A DNA stretch of 64,000 nt from Epichloe hybrida (lineage: Eukaryota; Ascomycota; Sordariomycetes; Hypocreales; Clavicipitaceae), in assembly GCA_019022495.1 (NCBI GenBank), contig JAFEKR010000020.1, forward strand, positions 979,052-1,043,051. The letters run 5' to 3'. The notes below the pieces were generated by a model that ran no database searches, had not been told where the DNA came from, and saw nothing but the letters and a program-made list of their open reading frames with translations. The position numbers and the translations under genes were made by a program. Below, piece after piece: positions 10,432 through 22,976 of this stretch; the first letter of the stretch is position 1, and each line of letters starts with the position of its first letter.

Positions 10432-11145
10432 TGTGCACTCGTTATCTCCGTATGGCCTGCCGTACTTGTTAGCAGCGGCGAAATACGGGCAAAGAAGCTG
10501 AGATGCGCAATGACGTTGGAAAGTTGGTTTGAAGTCGGTGAGGTTGGCTGCTTTTGGCGGCTCGCTCGTCACTCAAGATTTTGGCGGGGCCAGGCTCGGG
10601 CAGAAAACGGGGTGGAAAAAAGTTAAAAATTTGCGGCTTCTGTGAGCCACGAGCAGGTTGGTTGGTTGGTGGTTGGTCAGCAGCAAGCCGCGGACGGCTT
10701 TGTATTATGTGGAACGAACACAAATCGCTTGTGTCACAAATGAACGACTTTCGCACATGGTCATCAAGAAGTGTCTAAATAGCTGTGAATGAGCTCTGAT
10801 GGTTCTCGCTTCCCTGCCCAGCACAGCAACCCCTTCTCTCCATCTGCCGGCCTATCGATAGCAACAAGCAACAATGTGCGCCAAACAAAACAAAGCTTGC
10901 AAGTTGGCCCCTCCATGAGAGATTGGGACGGACGGGATGGATGGCGGGGTACCCCCCAACGTTGCGACATTGCGAACTTTTTTTTTCCCCTTGCCTCGGT
11001 CAACATAATAAACAAGAACATCTTATTACGGACTAACAAATTTCTGTTCAAACCCTGAATTAACGTCTTCGCCGAACCCCATCATCAACACCGCCTCATA
11101 TGACCGAACTTATCTGTCCCCCCCCCCCCCAAAGAAAAAGAAACC
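10432..11145. promoter_or_regulatory. Divergent promoter region, ataxin-10 homologue / MTA phosphorylase
   Basis: The 714 nt between two divergent starts hold a 13-C run just upstream of 11131, an A-rich leader directly before the ATG at 11146, and GGTTGGTTGGTGGTTGG repeats near 10658. No clear TATA box was seen. Confidence 0.45.
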
Positions 11146-12254
11146 ATGTCCCAGCTCCCCACCACCTTCGACAGCACGTTCAACCAGATAATATATCCCC
11201 TCTCCCAAAGTCAAAAAAAAAAAACTGACGATTTCCCTAGAACCCGTCCACATCGCCGTCATAGGCGGCACCGGCCTCGGCCAACTAGAAGGCTACGAGC
11301 CAATCGCCGAGCTAAATCCCATGACGCCCTGGGGCCCTCCCGCCTCGCCCATCCGCATCCTCTCCCACAAAGGCGTCAACATTGCCTTCCTGGCCCGCCA
11401 CGGCCTCCACCACCAGTTCGCGCCGCACGAGGTCCCCAACCGAGCCAACATTGCTGCCCTCCGCCACATGGGCGTGCGATGTGTCATTGCCTTCTCGGCC
11501 GTGGGCTCCCTCCAGGAGCAGATCAAGCCCATGGACTTCGTCATCCCTGACCAAGTCATCGACCGGACCAAGGGCATCCGTCCCTTCACCTTTTGTGAGG
11601 GTGGCATCGTCGGCCACGTCGGGTTCGCGGACCCCTTTGACGCAGCATTGGCCGCTGTTGTGAAGCGCTGCGCCAAGAGTATGGAGGGCGAACGGCGTCG
11701 TCTTGCACGACAAGGGGACTCTTGGTTGTGATGGGTTCGTCATTCTTTTCTCCTCCCCAAAGACCCATTCATTCATTCAATTTTTTTTTTTTCGCCATGA
11801 TTTTTTTTTACCACACAAGCTGACTTCTTTTTCCTTCTCTCCCACAAACAGAGGGTCCCCAATTCTCGACCCGTGCCGAATCTCACATGTACAGAGCATG
11901 GGGTGGCTCCGTCATCAACATGTCCACTCTGCCCGAAGCCAAACTCGCCGCGAAGCCGAGCTCTCGTACCAGGTCATCGCCATGGCCACCGACTACGACT
12001 GCTGGCACTCGTTTGAGGACGTCAATGTCGATCTCGTATTGAAGTATATGAAGGCCAACGTCAGCAACGCCAAGCGCCTGGTTGCTGCTGTCCTGGACCA
12101 GCTCGGCGAAAGTGAGCACAGCGACTTGGTCGCGGCCAAGCACTGGGTGGGGTACGCCCAGGGCGGCTTGAAGTTCATGACCAAGCCTGAAGGTCGGGAT
12201 GCCGAGGCCATGAAGAAGATTGAATATTTGTTCCCTGGTGTTTGGCAGTCATAG
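11146..12254 (+). CDS. MEU1: 5'-methylthioadenosine phosphorylase, with three single-base frame breaks
   Basis: Splits 5'-methylthioadenosine from polyamine synthesis into adenine and 5-methylthioribose 1-phosphate, the first step of methionine salvage. Phosphorylase motifs are clear: [58 protein letters not shown], and later [16 protein letters not shown] and [19 protein letters not shown]. Model: exons 11146-11173, 11241-11734 and 11852-12254. Intron 1 appears to use a GC donor (11174) with a CTGAC branch site and TAG acceptor. The conserved protein can be followed only by allowing an extra base near 11691, another near 11724 and a missing base near 11948; the total then becomes 307 codons, the normal family length. 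Sequencing error or recent pseudogenisation are both possible. Confidence 0.85.
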
Positions 12255-15200
12255 ATTGGTTGCTAATTGGCGGGCATAGAAACTAGAGTAGCATTTTGGA
12301 GTGGCGTTATTTTCTTTTCTTTTTTTTTTTTTTTTTTTTTCAGATTCTTATGGGAGAATTGAGAGTCACGGCGGCCACAGGAGTTTCATGTTTAAACCTG
12401 GAACTCTGCGCAGACGCGCGGACATGAATTAGAAGGCCCAATCCACACAATCAGCTGGAGAGAAGGTCAAATTAAATTCTTGGAGCAGGCGCGGGAAATG
12501 CTTTCAGTCTCTCAAATTTTATCCTCTTCATGGGCACTGGTCCTATTCCGATAGCTGATCCTCAAAAACAGATAGAACACACAAACTTGATAAATCCGCA
12601 GGAACCCAGTCAGCACAACTGTGACACAGCAGCCAGCCGCCTGTCTTGCGTCTTCTGCGAGCTGTTTAATCTCGTCTTGCGTATGCGTTCGAGGTTCCCC
12701 ACGGCCGTGGTATCTGTTTCATGCAAACTCCAATCTCGAGAAAGCAAAGCGGCGATGGGTGTTGTGGGAGAGGCAAGCCGTTTGAGAATGTCTGGTGTGA
12801 CGTCAAACCAGTCTGTCTGTCTGTCTGGTCCATTGGTACAAGATCAACAATAAGTGGAAGGCATATGATGAAGACGCACCAGAAGCAGGTCAGGATTATC
12901 CCGATATTACTGCCCCTATGCCTGCCTGTCTTGGTTGAAATTTGGGCTGTGGTGGCCATTGCCTGGAGCACCATGTGTCAAACAACCACCACCTACCTCC
13001 TCATCCTCCCCTTCATAGCTCATAATTCATTGTCTTTGAGGCGGTTTTTTTTTTTTGGAACAAAAAGTTGAAAAAAAAGTCGTCATGCGCGGCGATCTAC
13101 GTCGTGGTACTAGCTCGTTGGCCGGTTGGCCGAGCCCGTGATAACTAAACGCCCCTCCCCTCCTTTGCAAACATTGAATGTGGTCTCATCCCCTCCTTTG
13201 CATTGAATGTGGTCTCACCCCCTCCATGAGCCCCCCCCCATTTTGGCCAAGCATGACCTGTCACTTGTTGCAGGCGTGGGCAACATGCGCACATGACGAG
13301 CCTGAGAGAATTGCCCAGGAACAGTGACACTCTTAATCCCAAGTGTACTCCGTGCATGTAATCCGTATGTTGTACGGAGTATTATGGCCTCTCTGGTCCT
13401 CGTCAGACAAACCCCTGGCGTACGCCAAAAGTGTGAAGGGCGAAGGCGGGGGTAAAGGCAGCACCGCCGAAGCCATGTCCCGAATCGCTCCTCGCGTCTT
13501 CAGGGCTATTCAAAGCGGAAGGTGAGAGAAAGCTGCATGCGACGGACGACACCTGTCATCCTTGATGCCGACACTCGTACATACGGAGTACGAGGCGAGA
13601 AGCGATTCATCTGCGCATGCGCACCTGGCTGTCGATGATCTATCTCATGGTCATGGCCAACCGTCCCACATACGAAACCTCGTACATATTCGTACATGTC
13701 TTCCTTCCTCTCAGAGTCGCTGCCTCGGATTAGTCCGTATGTAATTCTCTCCTCGACAAGTATCATCATCCCCTTCGCCGTTACAGCTCACACGGGAGCA
13801 CCCGAGGAAAGACGGGGCGTGCCCAGGATCTTGGTGGGTCCGGCACGTTGACGTTGATCAAGATCCAAGAACCCTGTTGAGCTCGGTCAAATCAGTATCC
13901 TACATAATAGATGTTGCTGTCCAGAGCCGAGTCAACACGAACACGAGGATTGACGTTGTTGTATTCGAAGCGTCGACACATCATTTGCCATGGCCGATGG
14001 CGGAGGGCCAGGCATCGCAACATTTCTTTATGACAACGGCAATCTCGCGCGGCTTCGTAGCAAGCACAAGGGTCCAAGAACCGAAAGCACGAATCAAGAC
14101 AGCCAGCGGGACTCTCCCTCTTTCTTTCTCTCTCATTTGGAAAGAAAAATCCCAGTGAGTAAACTTCGCACTTGGTCGGGCAATATCTGCCAATAAGATC
14201 GGGCATGACTAGGGTCCCTTGACCCAATTCTCTCCATTGTGTGTAGTCCGTACGGAGTATGTAGTTCAATCAATTCCTTTGCGTGGCTTGAGAGACATCA
14301 AGCAGATCGTTTCCAACTACCGGCGATCGATGGGTGGCGTATGGCCGGTAAAGCCTGGGTATCCCAAGACCAAAAAGCAGAGAACACGACCTCTTTCATC
14401 ATGTCGATGGGCTTCTTCCGGATTTTTTTGAGACGGAGCACATCAAACATACGAGGCCAAGGTCCTCGACGGTTTTGAACTCGAAATCATCCTCTCCCGG
14501 GGCTTCCAGCCGCGATAAGCGAACACCGTAGCCGACATCGGAGTATTTGTCACATCAAAAGTTCTTTTCGGAATGATATACGGACGTAATAAGTGGAGGA
14601 CGGTAAGTCGAAGAACAACGGAGCCGCACTATCTGCATTATATGTAAAGGGCATTAGAGGGTCCATGAGGCTCGGCTAATAAGAAAGGGGTGGCAAGGAC
14701 TTGCACTCTGCGCGGCAGGCGAAAAGCTTTGGAATGATGCGACGTGGTTATATGTAATAACGCATCGACTTATCCAGGTCAGACTGATTGGTGAGTGGTC
14801 GGTCCCCCTGGAAAGTGAGCCCAACCCAGCCCGGCTCAGCCCAGCTCAGCCGCCCATGACGCATTTGCATTTGCATTTGCATTTGCATTTGCATTTGCAT
14901 TGACCTCTGCATCCGCACAACCGCATCTGCATCCGCATCCGTCGGGGGCGGGAGAGGAGGGTGTGGCGGGCGTGGTGGTTGTCGACTTTGTTGACTTTTT
15001 CCACTCACACTTTCTCCGCCGCCGCCCCACGGCTGCCAGGCTCACTTTTGAACTGGCTGGATACATGGACACATGGGTACATATGTACGGATTAGTCCGT
15101 ACTTACGGATCCGTATGTAGTCCGTACATACTGCGTACATGGCCAGCAAGTTGCTTTCTATATAGGCTAGGGGACACACACTACATGCAACAGTCAGCAT

Positions 15201-16812
15201 TCAACCCGTCGTATCAATCGAGTATTAGACGAACAACTTGCCATTCTTCTCCTCGACGCTTGTCAAATTTGCGCCACGTAATCCGTGCATAGAACCCAAC
15301 GGACCGGACCATTCGGACATTTCTTCTCTCCTCTTCGTCTTGTTACGTCTTGTTGTCATATGCCTTGTCCACAAAGGGCAAGTCGGAGCATCTATTCCAT
15401 CACGCCAACCTTGTCTTGATTCGTTTTGGCATTGCTTCAGTCCAGCCAAAGTTGACTGCCCGCTTCCCGGGCCGTTGTCCAGCAGATGAATCGCGTCGGC
15501 TTGCGTACCATTCTTTTCCGTGTCCCCGGAACGGACCTCCGGACGGATACAACACACAAGGTCCCGCCTCACTGCCACTGGCGTGCAAGGGTCGGTACAC
15601 ATAACGTCTTTGCTTCGGAACCTTGGATTGATCAGTCATGAACGAAGGTACTCCGTATACCAGCATAATATGTCGTGCTACTTACTCCGTGCGTGTGGTG
15701 ATTTGGCATATGTACTGCTCACTGCCCACCACCACCCATGCACATGCACATGCTTGACTTTGCCCGGGAGAAACGAGGGAGTCGTGACCCGAAGAAGACA
15801 AGGAAAGACAACAAAGACAGATGGCCAAGGAAGAAGGGCAAGGGTAAAAAAAATAGAATAAATCAGAATGCCCGCTGCGTCTTGTACTCTGTACATACAC
15901 GCCGGCGACTAAACCCCCAGATCCCCAGCGGCTAGCGAGACAACGAAACTCCCTCTGCCTCCCCCCTTTTCCTATGCATGCCATGGGTGGAGATGAGTGA
16001 GCCCGTACTTGTCCAGTCGACGCCACCATCCATGTATCGCCCCAATGCAATCCGTACGGAGTCGTACGGAGTACGTTCATGCAAAGGTGGCCATCTTCTG
16101 ATATCCCTTTTACTTCATTTGTCGTCCTTGACCTTGCCTTCCGCATACTACCTGTTGCCTGTAAGCAGTTTGTCCAAATGATACCCAATTGTTCATAACA
16201 TTTGGTACTTTGCATCAGCATTATGGCATCTCGCAAACCATCATCCAATAATTGATCTCTTCTGTCGGCATTTGGGTGGAGTTACCAGGTAGGTGAGTAA
16301 GAAGCCCTGTCAACTGGCCGGGAACAAATCCTTCATTGTCCTCTTCTTTGACCTGATTTTTCCCTCAACCCTGCCCTACATCATGAACCCCCCCTCACTC
16401 GCTCTCTCACCGCTGTGCTTCTCTATCATCTTTTTTGTTCATGGCTCCGCAAGCACGAGTTGTTCTTGATGAACCCGGACGATACATGTCGGCATATTAT
16501 ATGTGCGTATATAAACCACCTTCGCTTCGTCGCCGACAAATCTCGACACTACCATACTACCATACTACCATACTACCAATTTCACCGAGGCCGGCTCGGA
16601 ACGCTTTCGTCTGCTCCTCTCATCCATCTTCTGGATGAAGTCAGCTTGTTGAAAATTCGTTCAGTCTTGTTAGTTTCCGCCGGTAAATTTGGCCGGGTTC
16701 GAGCCGTGGTCTGCTGGGGCAGCGGAGTCATCCTGTCTTCCGCCGTCTCTCCTCCAGAATCCTGGGCTGTCGTATCGTCTGGGCATTATCGTGCAGCTAA
16801 CCCCTTTATATC
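12255..16812. other. 4.5 kb gene-poor region
   Basis: No open frame here shows recognisable domains or codon use like the neighbours. Contents: a poly-T tract near 12317-12341, a GTCTGTCT run near 12812, a (GCATTT)n array at 14861-14901, a TACCATAC array at 16551-16578, and several copies of the palindrome-derived motif TACGGAGTA (13373, 13582, 14251, 15649 in reverse, 16065). The right end is the promoter and leader of the methyltransferase gene. Confidence 0.55.
14861..14901 (+). repeat. (GCATTT)n microsatellite, about 7 copies
   Basis: A perfect hexanucleotide tandem in gene-poor DNA, followed by imperfect GCATCC repeats to about 14941. Confidence 0.9.
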
Positions 16813-18084
16813 ATGGCTCCTCCGTTGAGCAAAGCACTAGCCCACGGCAGTGTCATCAATATTGGAGGTGCTGATATGCCTAGCGATATTACGGAACGCC
16901 TATTGAGCACGTTGCAGGCGCCGTACGACAGGGGCAACAAACCCATCCTTCCCGACGAGCTGTTGTATGACGACAATGGACTGCGAATCTGGAATGAGAT
17001 CATCTTCACTCCAGAATTCTACCAGACGCACGATGAGATAGCGCTGTTTAAGAGGCACGGAGAGTCGATCGCACGTCTTGTTTCACCGGGCGTGACCATG
17101 GTAGATATTGGAGCAGGGTTAGTAATTCCACTCTTGGCGCACAAGGTGACGAATCCACACGAAATTGAACCATGCGCGAGTTGTCTCGAGGATAACAGGT
17201 ATAGGCTGACGTGACGTGGTGGCGAAAGTGACACGAGAAAAGTCGACCATCTCCTAGACGCGTTCGAGAAGACAAAGGTTTCGGCCACATATCTTGCTCT
17301 CGATATTTCTGCAGCCTCGCTGTCACACAACGTAGGGCATTTGGCCGGGTTGCACTCGGCGCCTGGATCGTATGTTACTTGCGCTGGTCTCTGGGGCACT
17401 TTCGAGGATGGACAGGACTTTGTGGCGAGGCACATCAAAGGCCCGAGGCTGTTTCTGTCATTGGGCTCGGTTCTCTGCAACGATGAATGGGTGCGGGCGG
17501 TGGAACATTTGAAGGCCTGGAGGACTGTCATGCGTCCAGGAGATCTGTTGATCGCTGGCATGGACGCCCACATGGCTGACGAGTTCGAGGACAAAATCGA
17601 GGCTGCATATCATGCCAGAGGAGAGCTTTATAGGAAGTTCTTTCTCAATGGATTCGACAACATAAACAGGTGCCTAGGGCAAGATGTGTTTGTCGAGGCT
17701 AACTGGCAGTTCTGCTGCAGTCTTGAGCGGACCCCCACTACCAGGCATCGAGTGTACTTCCGTGCCAAAAGAAACATCGAGTGCGCCCAGCTTGGTCGAG
17801 TGATTCAGACTGGCGAAGAGGTCGACTGGTTTGATTCACATAAATACTGCGAGAACAACGTCCAAATCATGTGTTCCAAGGCAGGCTTGAGCGTTGTGGA
17901 CGTTTGGAAAGCTGATGGTTCCGAGTTCCGTAAGTTTCGAGTGCCCCGAGTTCCTGGTCGTCCTCCCCAATTTGCTCTTGAATCGGAGCTAACAAGTTGA
18001 TATCCAGGCCAGTATCTCATCAAACTCAAGGATCCCCGAGATCCCGAGGAGGATGGAGACAGCGGCGTATCTGATATATCATGA
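16813..18084 (+). CDS. SAM-dependent N-methyltransferase of the EgtD/EasF (histidine-specific) family
   Basis: Predicted 360-residue methyltransferase of the family that includes the Egt1 methyltransferase domain (histidine to hercynine) and ergot-alkaloid EasF/FgaMT (dimethylallyltryptophan N-methylation). Exons: 16813-17117, 17229-17929, 18008-18084, with donors GTTAGT and GTAAGT. The frame closes exactly over 1083 nt. Diagnostic pieces are DELLYDDNGLRIWNEI near residue 50, the SAM site VTMVDIGAGD at about 95-104, and GLWGTFEDGQDF plus LFLSLGSVLCNDE further on. There is no sulfoxide-synthase domain, so it is not a full Egt1. The substrate cannot be read from sequence; no prenyltransferase or other ergot genes are nearby. 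It ends 230 nt from the end of a regulator gene on the other strand. Confidence 0.82.
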
Positions 18085-18313
18085 GATGCATGACACAAGT
18101 ACGCGGTGCACATGTGCTCCGTACACCATCGTAGGGCGGCAAGTGTCTTCTACACAAGGCGATGTGGCGGGGGTACCACAAGAATACGTTACTGTCTTTG
18201 TCCCACCACAAAAAGATGTGACAATCCAGGCCAGGTACCCTGGCAAGGCCGCATTATGCGCATAGATAGATGTATAGAGCCTCTTAGTGTCACCTTGCTT
18301 GTTGTGCTCATGT

Positions 18314-21300
18314 TTATGTCAAACACAAAACCTCTTTTTCGTGCTCTTGTACTTTATTCACCAATCTTTCCCACCATGCATGGCGGAGATGAATTGGCTG
18401 CGCGGCCTCAACACTGCCAGGCGGTAGCGACAACGGGAAGTCATTATCAATCCATCCCCAGATATTCTGCAGCGCTGCGTACAGTGGAGGGACGCTCTGT
18501 GGAAGAGACGAGGGGTCATTAGTCAAAGAATAATATCACCAAGGTTTTGGAAGACACTTTCGCGTCAGAGATACTAACACTTCTGACAGGGATTTGCAGC
18601 ACTTCGTCAAACCATTTGCTAGACACGGCTTTATGCTCGGATGAAGAAGCCAAGATTCCCAGCAAGAACACGGGGAAGAGGGGTGCCTGCGCGGTGAATT
18701 GCATACCAGACGTCGGCATGATGGCAATGCACCGTCCGAGGTCGTCCAAGTGGGAGACAATTTCTGGGTGGTTTCGAGGGAGCCTATACAAGTCAAAGTG
18801 CGTGAGTACGGGGTGCGGAGACAACTCGGGCTGCGGTTGATTACATGCAGGCGTCAGTATTCTATGGAGCTTACCGGTACACCCGACACAGCAGGTAGAG
18901 TATGGCAGCAATGCGCCACGATTCAGCGGTGACGTCTGTCATGATCGAATTCTCATCAATAATGTACCCCGCCGATTGATGACGCACCCAATCAATGACA
19001 GCATGTGAAGAGTTGACAACTTCCCAGTCTTGCGATTCTGGGCTCCATTGCCTCATTCTCAGGAGCTCCTGACGAAGATAATCAGCCGTCATGGGGACTA
19101 TTGGACTCTCTGCGTCTTGATGTAGGCGGGCTGCGCAATAGGTCACTTGGCTCAGAATATGGAGCAACTTTTTCGAAAAGCCACAGCCGCCATGGATCTG
19201 ATACATGTCTTTTTCGGTCCCATAGAGTAGCCATGCGAATCTCGAGGCCTCTTTCTCCATGTCGAATTCTTCCGGTCGAGGCAATGAAGACATGGGCTGA
19301 GCCAGGATGACCGCGCGACCCACGATCACAGACTGAGAGATCCGCAACGAGGACGCTTGGATGTTTGACGCTCTCCAAAAGCGCGACCCGCAGTCAGTTG
19401 CTTGCAATAATTCTTCTCCATGGCGGAAACCCTGAAGCCAGCGTGGAATGAATGGCTTTTTCAATCGTCGCTCGGTCAAGACAATCTAGTATATTTGTCA
19501 ACACAAGCTTGAAGATGTACAAAGGTCGTTTGTCTGCAAAAAAAAAAAAAAAAAAAATTTTTGCGGATGATACGCGACTTACATCCTGCATTGACAAAAT
19601 GACAGCAATAGTGATCATTTCGTTTGCTTGCGTCTCGTCCTGATAAGTCGCTGCGTCGTTGAGCAATTGAGTAAACCGCTTCTCGGCAGCCTCAAATCGT
19701 TTATTGACTGCGTTTCGTATTGACTCAAGGGGCTGGTAGTCGTATATATAGATTCCCGCCAGACTCTGAAGGGCTGAGCGAACGCCGACACTTTTGTGCA
19801 TTTGCGCAAAGTCCTTCAGCCATGAATTTGTCTCCTCCAGGACACTACGGCCCGGGCACCAGTTGCGGATATCTGATTTTACGAGCGTTAGCATATCCTA
19901 GAGTCCGTAACATACGCGACATGATCAAGAGGCAGCCACTTTGTTTAGCCTTGTTGACGTACAAAACTGCCAAAATCGCCGGTCTGTGGGGTCCATCTTG
20001 GCTTCGTAGCCGTACTGAGAAGGTATCAGCCTTGGCGCGCCCATGGACGCGACTTCCACAGAGACATTATGAAAAACGGGTGACGGAGTTGTCCCGTTTG
20101 GCGTACATGCACCATAGCTCGAATTTGCCCTTTGGCCGACGTAGGTTGAGAAATCAATGCTCAACTCGGGCATGGCATCTTGGGAAGCTGGTGGTGGAGC
20201 CCGTGGGCCAACTAACGTGACACCATATGGTGAAGTGGCGATCTCATTAGGTTCCGAAACGTCATCCAGTTCTGTGATTCTGGAAGTCTGCGATATCGAG
20301 GATGTGCGTGCGATCGAGTCCCTTTTTTTGTTATTTTCCTTCGGCCACGAAAACTTGATGTAACCGTTGACCTGGCCATCGACAGGGCGGTGAAAATATT
20401 GTGACCTGTTCAAACCAAATGTGCCTACACAATCACGAAAGGGGCTTTTGAAAACATGATTGTTGAGACTTGGAGAGTGACGAGTGGTTTGCTGGACATG
20501 ATCGATTGTTGTTTCCACCGAAGCAGCTGTGCCGTCGACAAGTTTCGCGAGAGGTGGTGTTGGCGAGACGAAGCATGAATTTAGAGAAATCGAATGATCC
20601 GAGTACAGTGAATCAGGGTGGTGCCGAGGCGGGAAATCGTGATGGGATCCAGTGAAAAGAGCTGCGATATATGTCAGATCCTGAGACAGGCAGCGTGTCA
20701 TCTCGACGTCTTGTCAAGGCTAATGCCGATCAAAATGAAGATGCAGGTGAGGCGATCGGAACAACCCAATTTCAAACAAAACCCTGAAGATTTTGAGTTG
20801 CTGATGAGCATTCACAGTGTATGTTCAATGCGAGATAATAGGAACACTCAAGCTGATCATGTTGAAAGATCTGCCTCCTTTGATGGGCAGTCATAACACT
20901 TGAGCCGGCGTGATTCGTGCCACGAGTGTGGAACATGGAGGGGGCGCCAGAAGGAACAAAAACAAAAAAGGAAGTCGATGAAGGGTGGTTTGGTCTCAAT
21001 ACCGACTGTATAATCTTGCCTATAGAAAAGAACATGGGAGGGGGGGCATGAACGTGCTTCCCGTTCCCAAGCGATAATACAGTTCTCCCGGAACTAATCC
21101 GTAGGAACCAGCACACCGGTGTGGGGACAGACGCATACCCACAACGAACCAGAGCGAACCAGGGCGAACCAGAGTGCTTGGTGGCGATACATGGCAGCAT
21201 GGGGTGTTACGTCCAAAGAGCAGGCTGCAGACGAACCCCCCCCTTGGTTTGCCATGGAGAGGGTAAATATAAATATGCCTCGGGTGGCTTGGGCTGGGCC

Positions 21301-22006
21301 GCTTGGGCTGGGCCGCTTGGCCATCCTATGTCGATAGGCATGATGCACGTGAGCCAGCAACATTTTTCACGTTTGCGACAAGCAAGCAGGGCGAGTGAGT
21401 GCATTGAACAACGGAACAGGTACCCAAGTACTAAAATTTCCTCTCACCTGGCTGCATGGACGATGTAGCTCCCATTCTGTCGACATCTGCTAGGGCAAGT
21501 GGCGGCGGCCGGACCACTGTGGAAAGAAATGCTGTGCTCGCCCCGACACTGTCTCGGGGACTGATTCGCTGGGTTGACGGAAGGGCCAGTTCCTCAGACG
21601 ACGCCCAAGTCCAGCATGAATCAAAAATGGCCGCACTGTTCGACCAGGAGAAGCTGTTAGTCGACTCGTCTGCAGGGCTCCTAGTTGCCATGGCCATGAT
21701 GGGACTCGACGCAGAACCGGCATGCTCCTCGGGTTGCAGTTCTTGGTCAAGATGTTGCGACGGTGGTTGTGATGGAAATGGTTGAGCCTGTTTCCAGTGG
21801 GGTTGAGAGTATGGCGGGGCTTGCGGTGGCAGCGGTGGCAGCGGTGGAAGCGGCGGCAGCGGCGTCAGCAGCTGATGCCGCGTGGTTTTTGTGTGGCGGT
21901 GAGAGAAGACCTTGGCATCGACGGAATGGTGATGAGCATCAAGCGGAGCGGCGAGCTTGATACGTTTTGCAGCACCTTGATCTTCAAAATCCAACGGGCC
22001 ACCCAT
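18314..22006 (-). CDS. Fungal-specific transcription factor domain protein (Fungal_trans_2), six exons
   Basis: Model: 22006-21448, 20709-19963, 19872-19583, 19485-18875, 18783-18579 and 18496-18314, total 2595 nt, 864 residues, frame consistent throughout. The C-terminal two thirds match the Fungal_trans_2 type: DPTDRRFWQF, NWCPGRSVLEETNSWLKDF, GIYIYDYQPLESIRNAV, VLTERRLKKPFIPRWLQGF, then PTSGMQFTAQAPLFPVFLLG and VPPLYAALQNIWGWID. Exons two to six are well supported (donors GTACGT, GTAAGT, GTAAGC, GTTAGT). The first exon is Pro-rich (PLPPLPP repeats) and joins through a 737-nt intron with a weak acceptor, so the N-terminus is tentative; the gene could instead start at the ATG at 20701. I see no Zn2Cys6 cysteine cluster. 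It lies tail to tail with the methyltransferase and might regulate it. Confidence 0.72.
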
Positions 22007-22880
22007 CGGAGCAGAAGAATAGTATACTAATATGATGGAGACAAACGGCGGTGACCGCTTGTATTGTATTTTGTGGCTGAAGATGTGAGGGATGATCGAT
22101 GGCTGATCACAGCTATGCCCTGTTGCTATCGAGCTCGTAGGCAGGCGCATGCGGAGTCAAGCCCTCCAACAAGGCAAAGGCAGGCTTTGTCTCTGATGGG
22201 TGTGAGGCGCTTGGAGGCGGCTGGTTGTTGGGGCGTTCGCTGCCCAGCCAGGAGATCGGACTCGATTGATGCAGCTTGTAATATGGAGTAGCCCGTAATG
22301 ACCCGTAACTCAGCTCAATGCCGGTCCTTGTTGGCGAGTTTAATGACGGCTCTTAATTGACGGGAGCCGGTAAAGACGATCCTATTCGTCGAATAGGCCT
22401 GGGGTTGTTCCGCTGGTGCGCAGCCCAAATGTTTGCCAAATCCCAAAACGGCCCTTGAACGACAGGGTTAGCCGAAGAAAGAACGCATGATGGAGGCGAA
22501 AACAGAGCGCAGCCAACAGTCGCGTCTCCATGTTTTACATGAGATTGAGATACGATTTGGAGGAGGAGTCTGAAGGGGGCGACCGGCAAGGGCTCAACGC
22601 AGTCAAGCGGGCGAGCAGGCAAGTACATAAGTATGTAGGCATGTCGGCAGAGCAGGGCAGGAGTGATCGATCCAGCCAGCCGGTTCGTGCCTGCTTCCCG
22701 CTTGCCGCGTTTCAGTGAACATAACAGGGCAGGTACAGGTCAGATACCGGGGCAAGCGGGGGGGGGGGGCAAGAAATGCATACAGTATCCATCAACGTCT
22801 GGGAATCGGAGCTTTGAAATCATGCTGACAATGAAGAGTGGCGTGCTTGGACGCGGGTACCTCTGGCACTTTGTCCTCTT

Positions 22881-22976
22881 GAGAGAGAGAGAGGGAGAGA
22901 GAGTGAGAGAGTGAGAGAGTGAGAAAGTGAGAAAGTGAAAAAGTGAGAGAGTGAGAGAGTGAGAAAAGGGAAAAAG
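22881..22976 (+). repeat. GA-rich microsatellite (GAGAGAGT / GAGAAAGT)
   Basis: Imperfect purine-only repeats of GAGAGAGT, GAGAAAGT and AAAAAGT form. The reverse strand reads as a long CT tract giving spurious Ser/Leu-rich frames. Confidence 0.9.

Noticed and set aside
16685..16720. GGGTTCGAGCC resembling a tRNA T-arm
   Set aside because: No acceptor stem, D-arm or anticodon arm could be built around it. No other tRNA-like sequence was found in the window.
16813..22006. Ergot alkaloid gene cluster
   Set aside because: Only a methyltransferase of the EasF/EgtD family is present. No dimethylallyltryptophan synthase, catalase-type EasC, P450 or peptide synthetase is nearby.
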